DNA of 64,000 nt, from positions 621,169-685,168 of the forward strand of contig NC_037253.1 in assembly GCF_000002425.4 (NCBI RefSeq), in the 5' to 3' direction. Both the position numbers and the translations under genes were made by a program. The stretch is from Physcomitrium patens. Its lineage: Eukaryota; Streptophyta; Bryopsida; Funariales; Funariaceae. Of this stretch, positions 50,782 to 62,656 are shown piece after piece. The notes beneath the pieces are model-generated. The model was given only the letters and a program-made list of their open reading frames with translations. It ran no database searches and was not told the DNA's origin. How positions within the stretch are numbered: position 1 is the stretch's first letter; each line of letters begins with the position of its first letter.

Positions 50782-52281
50782 TTACTAGAGCTCTTTCCTT
50801 CCTTTACTTTCTTTTATATCATTAAGATGCAAACACATAATGCTATTTATGGCTAATTTGTTGATGCAAAGATTTGTCCAAAGGGCATAAGGTAGCACAA
50901 AGCAAAAGATTAAAAGTAATTAAGACACCATCTATGTTATGTATTTGAATACAATCTTTTGTTAATCCAATTTTAACAAGTTTAGATGCATGCATCTGTA
51001 ATCATCCCATGGTGTTGCAATCTAATGTAGAGCCTTTGTCAATCTTTTTTCTTCTCTACCATATAAATTAATGTTGATGGATTTTGGTGATGTAGCTAGA
51101 TATGGTGTGACAACCATATCAATTAATCAAGAGAACCCAAGTGGGGAGTAGCCTCAACAACATGGGTCTGTTGCTTTAGCCACTCCCTAATAACAGTAAT
51201 AATAGCCAAGTTTTCCAAAAGAAAGAAAGAAATAATGGTTCATTGTGAAATCTGCAAAAATTACTTCCTGTAAGGGCGTGAATGATGGATGAAACAGCTC
51301 ATCGCCTAGTACCAAGAGACAATTTTATGCAGAATGGCTACAAGGGCACCTTCCGATACATATCTCTACGACCTGGGCCATGCAGGATTTCACCTTTGTT
51401 GTCAAGAATTAGGGCTATCTATGTCACTAGACGGACAAAATCCATAAATGAGAACAGCAATTGGGCGTGAAGTGGGCATGAAACGGGTATAAGACGGGCA
51501 TGAAACAACGAAGCTTTACAAACAAATGTGCTTAGTTTCGAGATCCGAGCAAGTTTGTAACATTGAGAAATAAGACGTCTTCAGTAGATTGGCAATTTCT
51601 GCAACGACAGTTTCAAGTTGAAGAGGAACGACAAGAGCGATGGCTGGGTAGGAACCCTGTGAAACGGGGAAATAAAAACGAAAAGATTTGTACTGAGCAT
51701 CAAATTAGATGTTCAAGTGTTGCAGAGCTACATTGATAGGTGAGAGCCTTCAGCTCTTGTTCCTCCACTTCCTTCTCCTCGCCGCAGGATCACGGCGAGG
51801 GCTACACGACTGCCAATGAATCCAATCCATTTTCCCTGCTGCAATCAAAGTTTCTTCGTCTTCTTGAGAAGATCATCACCACCTCCATTCACGTAAGTCC
51901 TACGTATGTATCACCGCGTTGCTTACTTCGCAGAAATCGGCTTCTACTAAACTCAACGTCATCGCAATGACGGCAGAACACACAAGATGCTGCAATTAGT
52001 TCAGCTGTCATCGTCATCGCAGTCATAGTCGCCGCTGTCCGTCCATTGCTACCTTGGGAGTGTCTACACGTGATTTGAAATCATCACAAACTTACACCAA
52101 ACCATGGTTTATGCTCACCCTCTCTACCTCTAAGGTTCCCGTCACACTCCTCCCTTATATGGGTCTAAGCATGTTCTTTCTTTTGATGTGTGAGGGTTAA
52201 TAAACTACAAGAAATGCGAGCTCCGAGGCTGTACTGAAATCTCCATTGCAGAGCTCGCTGTTGGGCGGGACTGGAGCCTAA
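50782..52281. other. Transition from transposon block to gene island, unassigned
   Basis: AT-rich until about 51,250, then GC-richer. No gene is recognised. The part next to 52,282 is presumably 3' UTR of the B-box gene. An 11-bp unit of GGGCATGAAAC type is repeated four times in tandem at 51,463-51,506. Confidence 0.5.
51463..51506 (+). repeat. Four-copy 11-bp tandem repeat
   Basis: Units GGGCGTGAAGT, GGGCATGAAAC, GGGTATAAGAC and GGGCATGAAAC lie head to tail. It is in non-coding DNA downstream of the B-box gene. Confidence 0.85.
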
Positions 52282-54327
52282 TCAAGAACTCTTTGTCCTC
52301 TTCACAAACCGGCCCTGCAGTTCAGAGCGGGAAACCACTCGTGAGACTTTGAGTCATTTTCAATATCACGATCGATTTCCCAGCAGAGTTTATGACGTTG
52401 ATGAAGACACACCTGCAGAGATCTTCTTCCTGACGTACAGCTTCAACCGATTTCGCTAGCGATGAAGGAGGTGTAAACCTAAACAGTCGCTCCATACCTC
52501 TAAAACGCTATTGAGCAGTAACTACTAAAGGGAAACTAACCTTCATACGAGGCCGCTTCTCTGCATTGAGCTTCCTAACTTCGTATCTAATCTTCTTCGA
52601 AAAAAGTCGACTCCGCCTTTTCGCTTTGTATCTCATCACTCTAGCCTCCCGGCCTCCATGTCCATCATCGGCACCTCCCTGCCCCATGTCAGGCACTAGA
52701 CCCACGTCCTGGAAGCACCAAGGAACAGAGAGGAGCTCAATACTTTTATTCTTTCGTTTGTTTGTGTGTGTGCGTGTGTTTGTTTGGCCCAAAATAGCTA
52801 CTGCTCTTAACAAACTGCGACTACCTGCTGAAGATTTGCGTGACTAGATTCCCGAGCAACACCTACCGTGGCCTCAGAAGGGAAATTTTCGGGATTGACC
52901 CAGGGCTCGCCTCTGTCAGACCAGGCAGTGATGACGTCTTCATAGTTTAATCTTAGGGAGGGAACTGTACGCATATCTTCTTCAGTAAGACCTTCTAGGC
53001 AGCACCGCAAAATCTCCTTGGCTTCATTCTTAATGTTCTCAGGGCTTGAATGCACTGTTTCGCTCTTTCGATTCTTCGCAAAAAAATTGGCGAAAGGACC
53101 AGTGGAAAATTGATCATTCTCTACTCCAACTACATTCTGCTTGAGGGAAGTGCCTGTGGAAATGGAAAGACAAAACAGGAAGAGTTCATCAGCATTACTG
53201 CACTGCGATGAGTTAAAATATCTAAACACCACATAGAAAAACTGGAACGCAGAAGGAGGACTGAAATAGCAAACAATGAGTGAAGGTCGTGAGCGTGTGC
53301 TCCCAAGTAAAATACCTCTCGCGTCAGACGTAGCCGCGCCATCTCCCTCAAAAGCCCCCGGTAAGCTATCACGAAGAGCAAGGTCAAAACTGTACGTGTT
53401 ATTACTCAATTCTCGGGACCCAAAATCCTCAAACCCGTCAAGTCCCGGAATATCACCAGAGATGAAACACGCATCTCCAGCAAGACTAATGTTGCCATCC
53501 ATGTCGCAGCAGATATTGATCCCGTCATCGAATGCATCGGGAACCAGGAACTGGTCCGACATGACGTCGTCGGAGAAGCAGTCATCTTGAGCCGCTTTTC
53601 CTTTGAAATAGGCAACAAATGAGTCTGAAGATGGAGAGCTGCTACCTCCCTGAGCGTCGCTGTTCAATTCAGGAGAGAAATCGGACGACAAATCCAACTC
53701 GGAGCTCGACGGCGAGGAGTCCTGGGCCACCGTGATGAGCGACGGCACCTCTTGGGTATCGTCCACGAGGAAATCCTCAGTATCAAAAGCGTCTGTGACC
53801 GTCAAGAACTCGTCCTCCACCTCCACATCCTTCGCATTGTGCAGCTTCGAAGCAGGTGTGGCTTCAGTAATGTGCTGAGCTTGACGATGAGGATGAGGTC
53901 TACTGGTCCTAGATCGCTTTCTGGGTGGCAGGACCTGCACTGGAGATGCGTGCGTCTTCTTAGATATGGTATGTTTTCGCTGTGAAAATGTTTTATCTTT
54001 CATCAAGTCAGCGGCGGGTTTTCGAGCTGGTTGCATTGCGACTCCGCTTGGGGTGAGGCGATGTCGCTCATGACGTCGCGCGAGAGCATTGGCGGAATGC
54101 ACTTGCGTGTCACACTTGTCGCAGAGATACGCTCGATCGGCACCGCAGTACCAACGTGCGCTCTTGCTGGCGCAGACGTCGCATGCTCGCGACGCTCGTC
54201 CTGCTATTGCCATTGCCGTAGCCGCCGACCTGCTAGCTCCCTTGGTCGTCATCTCAGCGATATTATTGAATCCCTCCACCACTCCTCTTCTACAAAACGC
54301 TTCGCTGCAGTCAGTCACCACGCCCAC
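52282..54327 (-). CDS. B-box zinc-finger / CCT-domain transcription factor (CONSTANS-like, single B-box)
   Basis: Four exons join in frame: 54,327-53,316, 53,153-52,825, 52,708-52,541 and 52,314-52,282, for 513 aa from the first ATG. Later in-frame Mets (54,252; another 12 codons before the B-box) are also possible starts. One B-box near residues 48-90 shows [29 protein letters not shown] and [11 protein letters not shown] with the expected Cys, Asp and His zinc ligands. The middle is acidic and Ser-rich (possible activation region). [16 protein letters not shown] is a motif of group III COL/BBX proteins. The CCT domain ([38 protein letters not shown], then GRFVKR) sits at the C terminus, split by the last intron. 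CCT domains bind NF-Y partners and DNA; B-boxes mediate protein contacts. It is expected to act in the nucleus in light or developmental control. One B-box plus CCT fits BBX group III; no second B-box was found. Confidence 0.9.
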
Positions 54328-55500
54328 CGATGCCTCTTATTTCTTTTAGTACTCAGGAAGTTCACAAAAACTGGTACACAAGTACAAACTACCAGTTGAA
54401 GGGATTCCGAAGAAAGCCTCTTAAGACAGCCATTATCAAAACCGACGAGCAATCGTGCTCCTCCTCGCACCAGCTCTCGGTCACTTCAGAGCTACTGATT
54501 CTCAGTTTCAACTCACCGAGGCTGACTACTCAACAAGTTTCATGTAATTCTCTACAACTTAATTGATATATATTATTTCGTCCACGATCCTTGCGCAGAT
54601 GAATGTCGGAAAAATATTACTAGTGAGACAAATCATGTGTTGCATTCGGGTCCCTTCAGATAAAGAAGCAGGGACACACAACGCATACTACAACTCCTTC
54701 ACTCCACGCCAATTGAGATAAACTGCATTACTGAACCCCAGTAATCCTTCCACTGCTCGACCTTGTGTACTAAGCGTCCCACCCCGTCGCTCTACAAACT
54801 ATCGCAATCTCAATGCCTCGCCATCACCTCAATCTCCCCTTCACAAGATGAACGATACCTGGACTTAACCTGAAGCTAAAGAACAAACACGCACGCACGG
54901 ACAACTTTACGGATGCTGAAGCTTGCATACCGAATTCCGACCGATTCGACAAACGTGGGATCAATGGCATCAGCCTGGGTACACCCTACCTTGACGAGCC
55001 CTATCACCTTGACCTGCGAGGAGACAGGCTCACAACTGCAATCTACCCTATTTCTTTATGAAGAGAAAAAATGTGCAGGGGCCCTCCTATAAGAAATCTC
55101 TGCGTCTGGGAGAAGGGACAGAGGGTGGCACTGGCACAAGCCACAAGCCATCCGCCACGAGCCTAGCCTAGCGGCTACACTATAGCAACATTCCAGTAGC
55201 TGCTCATTCTGCGACCAACTCGGTGAAAATTTCTGCCCCCTTCTCTGTGGCCAATGGAGAGAAGATGCTGCCAGGTTGCTTCAGAGGGAATTACTGTCCC
55301 TGGCCTGCTCTTTTCTCAACCCAACCCCCGCGGACGGTGATCTCCCCTCTCGCCATTATTGACGGTGTAGAATTCCAGACTACCTCGTCTCCAGCGGAAG
55401 CTGTGCATTCCCCCAACCTCCGTCGCCGCTCCACGAAGAAACAGCGCGTCGATTTGTGAGGACATTTTGTGAGAATTGAATCGGAACAAACTCAACTAAG
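54328..55500. promoter_or_regulatory. Presumed promoter and 5' leader of the B-box gene
   Basis: GC-moderate, non-repetitive sequence upstream of the B-box start. Long overlapping frames on either strand are absent and none resembles a protein family. I could not assign specific elements. The regulatory role is positional inference. Confidence 0.35.
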
Positions 55501-57404
55501 GAACAACATCCAAGACGCCACTTTTGTTACAAAAATCATACTATTTATTTGTGTTCTAGCAAACCCACACCCTCATTCTGAGATTAGGCTGCGCTGAAGA
55601 TGATCACTGCAGACGTTAGAATATATCACCACCCTTTGGGCACTATTACGTTTTATTTATTTCTTTCTCTCCACCAATTCTAACATGGCATGTCATGAAA
55701 TGTGAAAATTTTAAACCTCAAAAGAATAGCGTATCAAATTGGCGTTCAACTAAGTAATTGGTGTGTGTGTGAGAGAGAGTGTGCATAAATCTGAATGAAA
55801 TGGGGGTTCTAAATTGGTTCCCAATTTTGATTTAAGTTAGCAGTGGAGCATCCACCAGTGGTTAAAGTCGCCAGTCTCAGTAGATATTACAAGAAGTCCA
55901 CATCGTAAAGCCGTGTGAGATGTAGGTTACGTGCTTAGATATTCATAACTCTGGTGGCAGGCTTAAAACAGGTAGGTCTGACCCCCAAGCCTGCGTACAG
56001 ATCAGAGTGCTTTTGCATCAGCATGGTCATAAAGTCAACTTCTGTTCGTTTAATCCTTTTACTTATATATATATATATATATATATTATTTCCCTGTTGC
56101 CCACGGAATGCAGAGAAAATTTACGAATTCAATGCCCAGAGCACCTGACTGAAAAAGGAACGGCGAACCGACCCTTCAGCCAACGATGGATGAAACCAGG
56201 TCACTGACGTTGAACTTCGTCAGATATTCATTCATCCATTTGTACTCCTTCACGGGAATGGGGTCCCGAATCCGATGTACAATTGGGATGTGGCGTATTT
56301 AGAGAAAGCACATGGTTTGAAAAAGGTGGATGTCAACCATCTACTTTCATTCATCATGGTCAAAGGATTTGCCAGACCCCAGCTCAAATCCCAAGCCCGA
56401 TTTCCTTTTATTGGGGGCCTCCCAATGAGCGGCTCAGAGTGGGCAACGTGTCATGATCCACCGGCTATAAGACGCCAAAATGACCTGTAGAGTTAACTAA
56501 TGGGCATTTTGAAACTTAGAGGTTCTTTTAATTAAATTTCCAATCTGGAATAAATCAGGGTAAATGAGAAAGTGGTGCAACTATTGCACTAGAGACAAAT
56601 TCTGCTATAGTTTGAAAAACTTGGGTAATATAGAAGGTAATTTTATGAAAAATGGAAAGTAATATGCACTGGTAACATCAACTTGTCCCCTGCTTGCAAG
56701 CCCCTGTCCTGCCAGATTACCTGTTGAAGAAATTGAGTGATTGGAATGTCTAGAAGACAGTCCACAACTATGCATGTATTGAACAAGACTTTGATTTCAA
56801 GTACCATGATATCTTCACTTTTGTTCATGTATAAAAATAGATACTGGATGATGTACAACTATTGACAACATTTCAATTATTTGTTTGAATCTGTGACCAT
56901 ACAGGTGTATGTATGGCCATGACACACAAATAGATCATGTTTCTGTTATAATACTTGTAAAGCTAGGTGGCAACATAAACAATCAAAACTGGGTGTAATG
57001 TGCAAATGTGTTTGTTGCTCTAACCATCAATTAATTATATTGAACTTTTATTGAAACATCTTTGTGTCTTCTACCACAGAGTTAAATTACAGACATTGTT
57101 TTACATTCATATCATGTGTGGTTACATTAACACACATTTTAACGCATGGTTTAGATGATATTTTTAGAATGTAACATATTGTATGTTGAAATTGATGTCA
57201 TTGACAGATATTCTATTAAAATTCTACATTCCATCCTATATTATTACTTTGGACCAAGGTGTATTTAGATACGTTGATTCACGAGCATGTATGTAGAATT
57301 TTATTGTGTTACTCTTTAGACTTTTTATTCATTCATTTAAATATATTTGAATAGTTAAGAAGTTATTAAAAAAATACCTATACACACACAAATAAGAAGT
57401 AAAT
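55501..57404. other. Intergenic DNA, no gene recognised
   Basis: Composition alternates between AT-rich and moderate. A (TA)n microsatellite lies at about 56,064-56,086. Short frames at 55,954-56,490 have no recognisable similarity. Confidence 0.5.
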
Positions 57405-57885
57405 TCAAAGGACCCAGTTGGATTTAGGGCAAAGCCACACAGTTGTCCAATTGAGATGGTGAGAACTAGAGAGCCAATAGACTTCCACAATTGATCCCAT
57501 TGAAGGCGAGAAGAGATTCCTCTTTGCAATGATACTCGTCAAAAGCTTTGGTTCTACATAATGACGGGGTTCCAGCCTGCTCGTCAGAGACCTGCAGGTA
57601 CCTACAAGCCCAAGGGAGGTACTGATCCAAGACGGGGGGAGGTACAAACCCACCTGTGACAAGGCGAGAGCCAAAGGCGATAGGACAAAAGGGAGAGGCC
57701 CTGTGACGTATTCCCACTCGCCCATGCTACCTGGAGCACCGAGGCTGTGGAACCGTGCAGTACCGCACGGTTCCCAGAAGGGGCCAATGCAAGATTCTGT
57801 GGCAGGGTTCTGTCCACACGGGCGGTGATCAATGGGGTGGGAGGGAGTTTGTTGGATGCAAGTGGCTACCCTTTCATTGGATGCA
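57405..57885. other. GC-rich block of unknown origin in AT-rich DNA
   Basis: About 480 bp with clearly higher GC than the flanks on both sides. Overlapping frames are open on the minus strand (57,405-57,893 and 57,466-57,717), but I recognise no protein. A perfect 10-bp hairpin, GGAACCGTGC with loop AGTACC and GCACGGTTCC, lies at 57,749-57,774. The abrupt composition and structured motif suggest inserted organelle DNA or a structured RNA remnant; this is a guess. Confidence 0.4.
57749..57774. repeat. Perfect inverted repeat (10-bp stem, 6-base loop)
   Basis: GGAACCGTGC and its exact complement are separated by AGTACC. It lies within the GC-rich block and is not followed by a T run, so it is not a terminator-like element. 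Confidence 0.8.
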
Positions 57886-58960
57886 TTTCTCATTCGTTGT
57901 TATCAACGTAATCATTAGAGAGTCCCTTTCATTATATAAGTTAGTTATTCTCTTACACACATGCATTGTTAGATTACATTCCTTTTTCTTTTTCTTTTCG
58001 GTTTCTTTCACGTTTACACAGCCACAGGCGTGCACATAAAGATACAACAATAAAGAAATTGAAACAACTTTGTGCATGGTATTGTACATTCAATTTTTGA
58101 AATGTTGCGACTGAATTCTGACCATAGACTTGTGTTTTTCTTGCTGTTTTAATTGGATATTTTTATATATTTATTAATTATAATTTGTTAAATGTATTAT
58201 TTAGTATCAAAATATTTTTTATTTTATTTAGGAGGCATATTTTAACTTGTCTCAAATGTTTCACATGATCACTATTTAAATAAAAACATGCTATTGTTAC
58301 ACAACTTCTATTTAATATTTAATCATTTAGATTTTTGTGAATTATTGTACTAATAGAATGTGACATTAGCAGTGACTTCCGTTCGTAATTTTACCTATTT
58401 CAATAACAACAAATGAAAAAACAATATATATATATATATATATATATATCAGTAGTTGCCCAATTTTTTTTTTAAGACAGAGAGTGAAAAAAAATGGAAA
58501 AATGGAAAAATGAAAAAGAAGATAGAAACAAACCATCATGCTTGTCAACAGTTGTCAACGTTGTACTCTTATTCTAACTTATAGCAACTCAATTAAGATT
58601 TCATATTTACAAGAGTTCTTTAACACATGGAAATAAAAACTACATTTTTGTATGCAACTATTATGCGATGTTTCTTGATTCAAAAGTAAAATGTTGATCC
58701 AGAGTAAAAACACAATCTCTATTTTCTATCCAAATTAGAAAGAACAGATTTATTGTTTTTGTTTGTTTGTGTACATACACTCGCTCTCATACACACATAT
58801 TCATGGTACAGTTAACACTGTTCACTAAGATTATAATTCCATGTATCCACACGAGAAGTCAGATTAGCATGTGCAACTCCAACGAAACTATTGTGAAACC
58901 GAAAGAGGAACACGCTTGCTGTGAACTACGTTTTCAGATCCAAACCCCAAAACCCTGTAT
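57886..58960. other. AT-rich intergenic DNA
   Basis: No gene recognised. A (TA)n microsatellite lies at about 58,423-58,449. Confidence 0.55.
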
Positions 58961-59830
58961 GTATCGGAGCTGAGAGGTGCGATGCGTTCCGGAATTCCTA
59001 GCCAGAGGCGTGTGCCTGCGCAGGTGCATCTCCGATCTAATAATGGACGAGATCCAATTCCTCCATCACGTGATGCAATTTTCCAAATGTGATCAGGGAG
59101 ACGGAGATCGGAGAGTTCAATGTCCCGGCAATCGCTCAGGGGAGGATGGGCGATGGGCTCAGCGTGAGAGAGCGAGGCTTCAAGTTGGGCTTGAAGTTAG
59201 TTTGCGACTTGTTGCGCTTCACCCAGTGCACCGAAAGAGGGCGGAGAACATGTCCGGATGTGGGGCCCGCATCCTTGACGCCTGCGAGCCAGCCAGGCAG
59301 CCCTGCAGCGCTTGCTTGCCTGGTCTCTGTCGATCGCTCTCCATGTCTGTCAAAATGGAGGAAGGGGGGGGGTGTTATTATGGGTCTGAGCACCGCACGC
59401 TCATGCAGATGAGAGAGGAGCCTCGTCGTGGCAGAGCCCAAATCATCACCCACCCCCACGGTATGCCGTCCCCCCCGCAGGGCCAACGCCCGTGCCCCTA
59501 TCACGGGACCATGCGGGAACCTGTTCCCTTCGTATTTGTACTCTATCTCTCTCTGTCCCTCCCTCCCTCCCTCCCTCCCTCCCTTGGGAACGCTTCAGAA
59601 GAATGGCTTTGTACCCTCCTCCTCCCCTCCCCCCCCCCCCCAAACGCGTTTAAGGAGGGAGCAACTTTTAGGGGAGGGGGTACTTCAGATGTCTGCACCA
59701 GTGATGAGAATGATGGAAATTTTTTAGGCCTCGTTGTGAAGTACTTGCCTCTGTTTTATTTGATGTGGGTTTTAATCAAGACACTTGAAGCCCATTTAGA
59801 CACTACCTTTGAGAATTTCCACAGTTAGTT
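58961..59830. other. GC-rich segment with (TCCC)n and poly-C tracts
   Basis: A frame of 283 codons is open on the plus strand (58,977-59,828), with competing frames on both strands. The predicted protein is low-complexity, crosses a (CCCT)7 repeat (59,556-59,584) and a C15 tract (59,627-59,641), and shows no domain. I treat it as non-coding. It could be the promoter or 5' leader of a gene outside my recognition. Confidence 0.45.
59556..59584 (+). repeat. (CCCT)n microsatellite
   Basis: About seven uninterrupted CCCT units, with a poly-C tract about 45 bp downstream at 59,627-59,641. Confidence 0.9.
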
Positions 59831-60032
59831 ATGTGACGAAAAAGAGAACTCATACAATACGTACCAATTAAATTATATGTATATGTATGTGTAGATGTAT
59901 ATATGTATGTATCACATGGTTGAAACCTTCCTAGATCATCTCTCCTCTAATTTCCACTGACTTTTAATGAAACATGAATCAAGAATATATAATTAAAGTT
60001 TGTATTCCAAAATATATGGAATTTTATCAAAT

Positions 60033-60068
<36 letters not shown>

Positions 60069-62179
60069 GTATTTGTCTTGGTAACTAGGCATACTTTTCT
60101 ACATAAATCTGCACACAAAAACCAACACATAAGTCTGCCAACTTGGCACTTTCATTGCATTACAGCTCTCAAAATTATCGAATGAGAAATTGCAGCTAAC
60201 TATTATGTATATAAACACTGGATTAAATTTTTTTTGTGTTATCAAATTTTGTTACACTCTAAATATTATTTCGAGTAATAATTTTATTCGTGGTAATAAT
60301 CACAGTAGTGATTTTATTGGAATAAATTTATAACATTAGAAATTTATATTAAGATCCATAAAAATTATCAAGATTCTTGATCTTAAATTACAGTTTTAAA
60401 ATATGTCCCCCCTACACATATCCATCAAAGGATTTGTAAAATCAAACACATAAAAAGGAACATCACATGTTTACAAATAAAGTTTAAATTATATTTAGTT
60501 CTTGATCAATATTGCGTGTAAAGCCAGCTCATAAGAAATGTAAGTTTCAAATATGAACTGTCAAAGCATGAATTTCTAATTTTTCAGTTTCAACTAAACT
60601 ACTTATGTTAAAAATCAATAAAAAAAGTAAGAAGAACTGTCAAGACACGGAGCTGTTAACGACATGTTTTCAGCACTTAATGATGGTGTAGTTTAAAAAC
60701 ACAAAGGTGTTTTAATTCTGTACAGAATTCAAATATATGAACGCAACTACATTTCAAATTTACTTTGTCAAATCAGAATCTTGTTGGACTCTTTGCAAAG
60801 TTCAGACAATGATAAATTGATTTTCTGCATTTTTTGGATATCATAATATGTTAATGACTACATGTAGTTGTACAAATAAAACTGTATGACACATTTCTGG
60901 GTCAGTACAATTCAGACTTTCACATTGAATTCTACTATTTCTTGAAATATCTTAATAGTAAGTACCATGTATTAATATAAATAATTATAAATAATTATAG
61001 TTATTGGTAATGAAGTTTCTAATACGTGTATTTGTAATGAAGAATTTTTGTTTTTACTACACGTGGCAATCCTAATGGAAGGGAAGGGATTTTAGGTTTT
61101 CGCAAAGATGAATTGAATCTAAAACCAGCCATAAAAAACAAACGAAAAACGAAAAAGAAAAAAGTGATGAATAATCGTAAAAGTAAGTGAGAGAAAAAAG
61201 AAGAAGTGATGTGGCAGCTTTACAACAAGGGGGGGGGACTTTTGCAAGAGCAGGTGAATGCTCCAATTTGATTACAGATCCATATTCCTTTCCCACCACA
61301 ATAATTATATATATAGTATGGCTATCTTTAGAGTATCCATCACTTTGACACTCGTCCCCATGCACCATGAGAACCACATTTTCTGTGCTGGATGGATGCT
61401 GGGCTGAATGTGAAAAAGTAGATGATTCCCCTCCTTCTCGACCAAAGTTGCCAGTTCACATCACTCTCTTTTTATCCCTTCTTTCCTCTTTTGTTTTACG
61501 TTGCATTAATGTCTTGCTGAATTTTTGTGCTTGTGTTTCAGAAGTTAAAATTCATGATTTCTTTTCGCATTGTATTATTATCTAACTGATTTGCTAAAGT
61601 ATGTGTCTCCTATTCCAAATTTTACTTTTGGTCTACGTTCTCCCCTACATGAGTTTCAGCCTGTGGGTTTGGAAACAATGAGAAGTTTTTACAACATATA
61701 TTTTTTGTAATAGCACTTTTTATGACATCTAAGATTTTAAAATATTTTTTCACATCATATGCAATTTTTCCTCTGTAACTATCATCTTGCTTGAGAGAAG
61801 TTTTTAAAATTCACTTGATATTAAATTAATACTTCAAGATTACTGTGATCAATGTGGTTGAGACTGGGACTTGGCTTTTTTTCAACACCGGGCACCTTTT
61901 TGACCAGAATAGTTAACTTCCTGAATTTCTGCCCAATCCTGATAGAATGAATCCTATTCCACCAGTAGCAACCTCAAGCCTTCCTCAGTCCCCCCAGAAT
62001 ATATTGAAAAGTACCCCTCCTATTTGGGTACATTGCACAATCATTAGCTCCTCTCATTTTTCTATTTGTAGCTTCCAATGATCTGCCAGCTAGACCTAAT
62101 TCACTACTCTTAGGGCTGATCTGGCACTCCAGGATTCCCAGACGGACACTACCTTTCAGGCTCTCAATCTAAGTCGAAT
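59831..62179. other. AT-rich intergenic DNA
   Basis: No supportable gene. It contains a (CA)n/(TA)n compound microsatellite at about 60,032-60,068 and a G9 run near 61,230. Confidence 0.5.
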
Positions 62180-62656
62180 TTACAGTGGTTTTGGGGTCGG
62201 AGCCTTGAGCTGCTTCTTCAATAGCACATGCCCTCCCTCTGCTTTTGCTGCCCCTATCACGGAGATGGGCGCTGTTTTGGGCTTGGGCTCCTGACACACC
62301 GCTTCCCCTGGCGCACAACTGCTGCACCCATAGACAAAACTTTGAGTTTTAATGTTAAAAGTATGAGTCTTAATGTTAAAGTTATGAGTTTTGATGTCAA
62401 AATTCTGAGTTTTAACGTCCTTGGAAGCTACTTGATCAGATTTTCTCTTCCCCGCAATGACCCCTCTTGTGGCGCATTCGCACGAAGACGTGAGAGATCC
62501 CATCATATCGCTCAAACAGTAAAGGCTCTTACCTCGAATGGCCTTCATGTTATCAGCAAAAGGGCTGTTCGCAACGGTTCTCGTGGATAACTCATAAAAT
62601 ATACTGCCCAGTTGAATGTGAAAATAAAGGAGGGGGAGATAAGGTGGTACCACCAC
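62180..62656 (-). other. Unrecognised open frame containing a heptapeptide repeat
   Basis: A 158-codon minus-strand frame. Its middle encodes four 7-residue units (DVKTQNF, DIKTHNF, NIKTHTF, NIKTQSF) produced by the 21-bp tandem repeat at 62,336-62,419. The rest (for example MGSLTSSCECATRGVIAGKR) matches nothing I know. It could be a lineage-specific exon or a chance frame: a 21-bp repeat keeps any open frame open. No intron borders support it either way. Confidence 0.25.
62336..62419 (+). repeat. Four-copy 21-bp tandem repeat
   Basis: Four head-to-tail units of the AAA-GTATGAGTTTTAATGTT type, each 21 bp, differing at several positions. The unit length is a multiple of three. Confidence 0.85.

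Noticed and set aside
53276-54399. Plus-strand frames opposite the B-box gene
   Set aside because: They are shadows of the strongly supported minus-strand coding sequence.
58977-59828. 283-codon plus-strand frame as a gene
   Set aside because: It crosses (CCCT)n and poly-C tracts, has competing frames on both strands, no domain and low-complexity content. GC composition alone explains its length.
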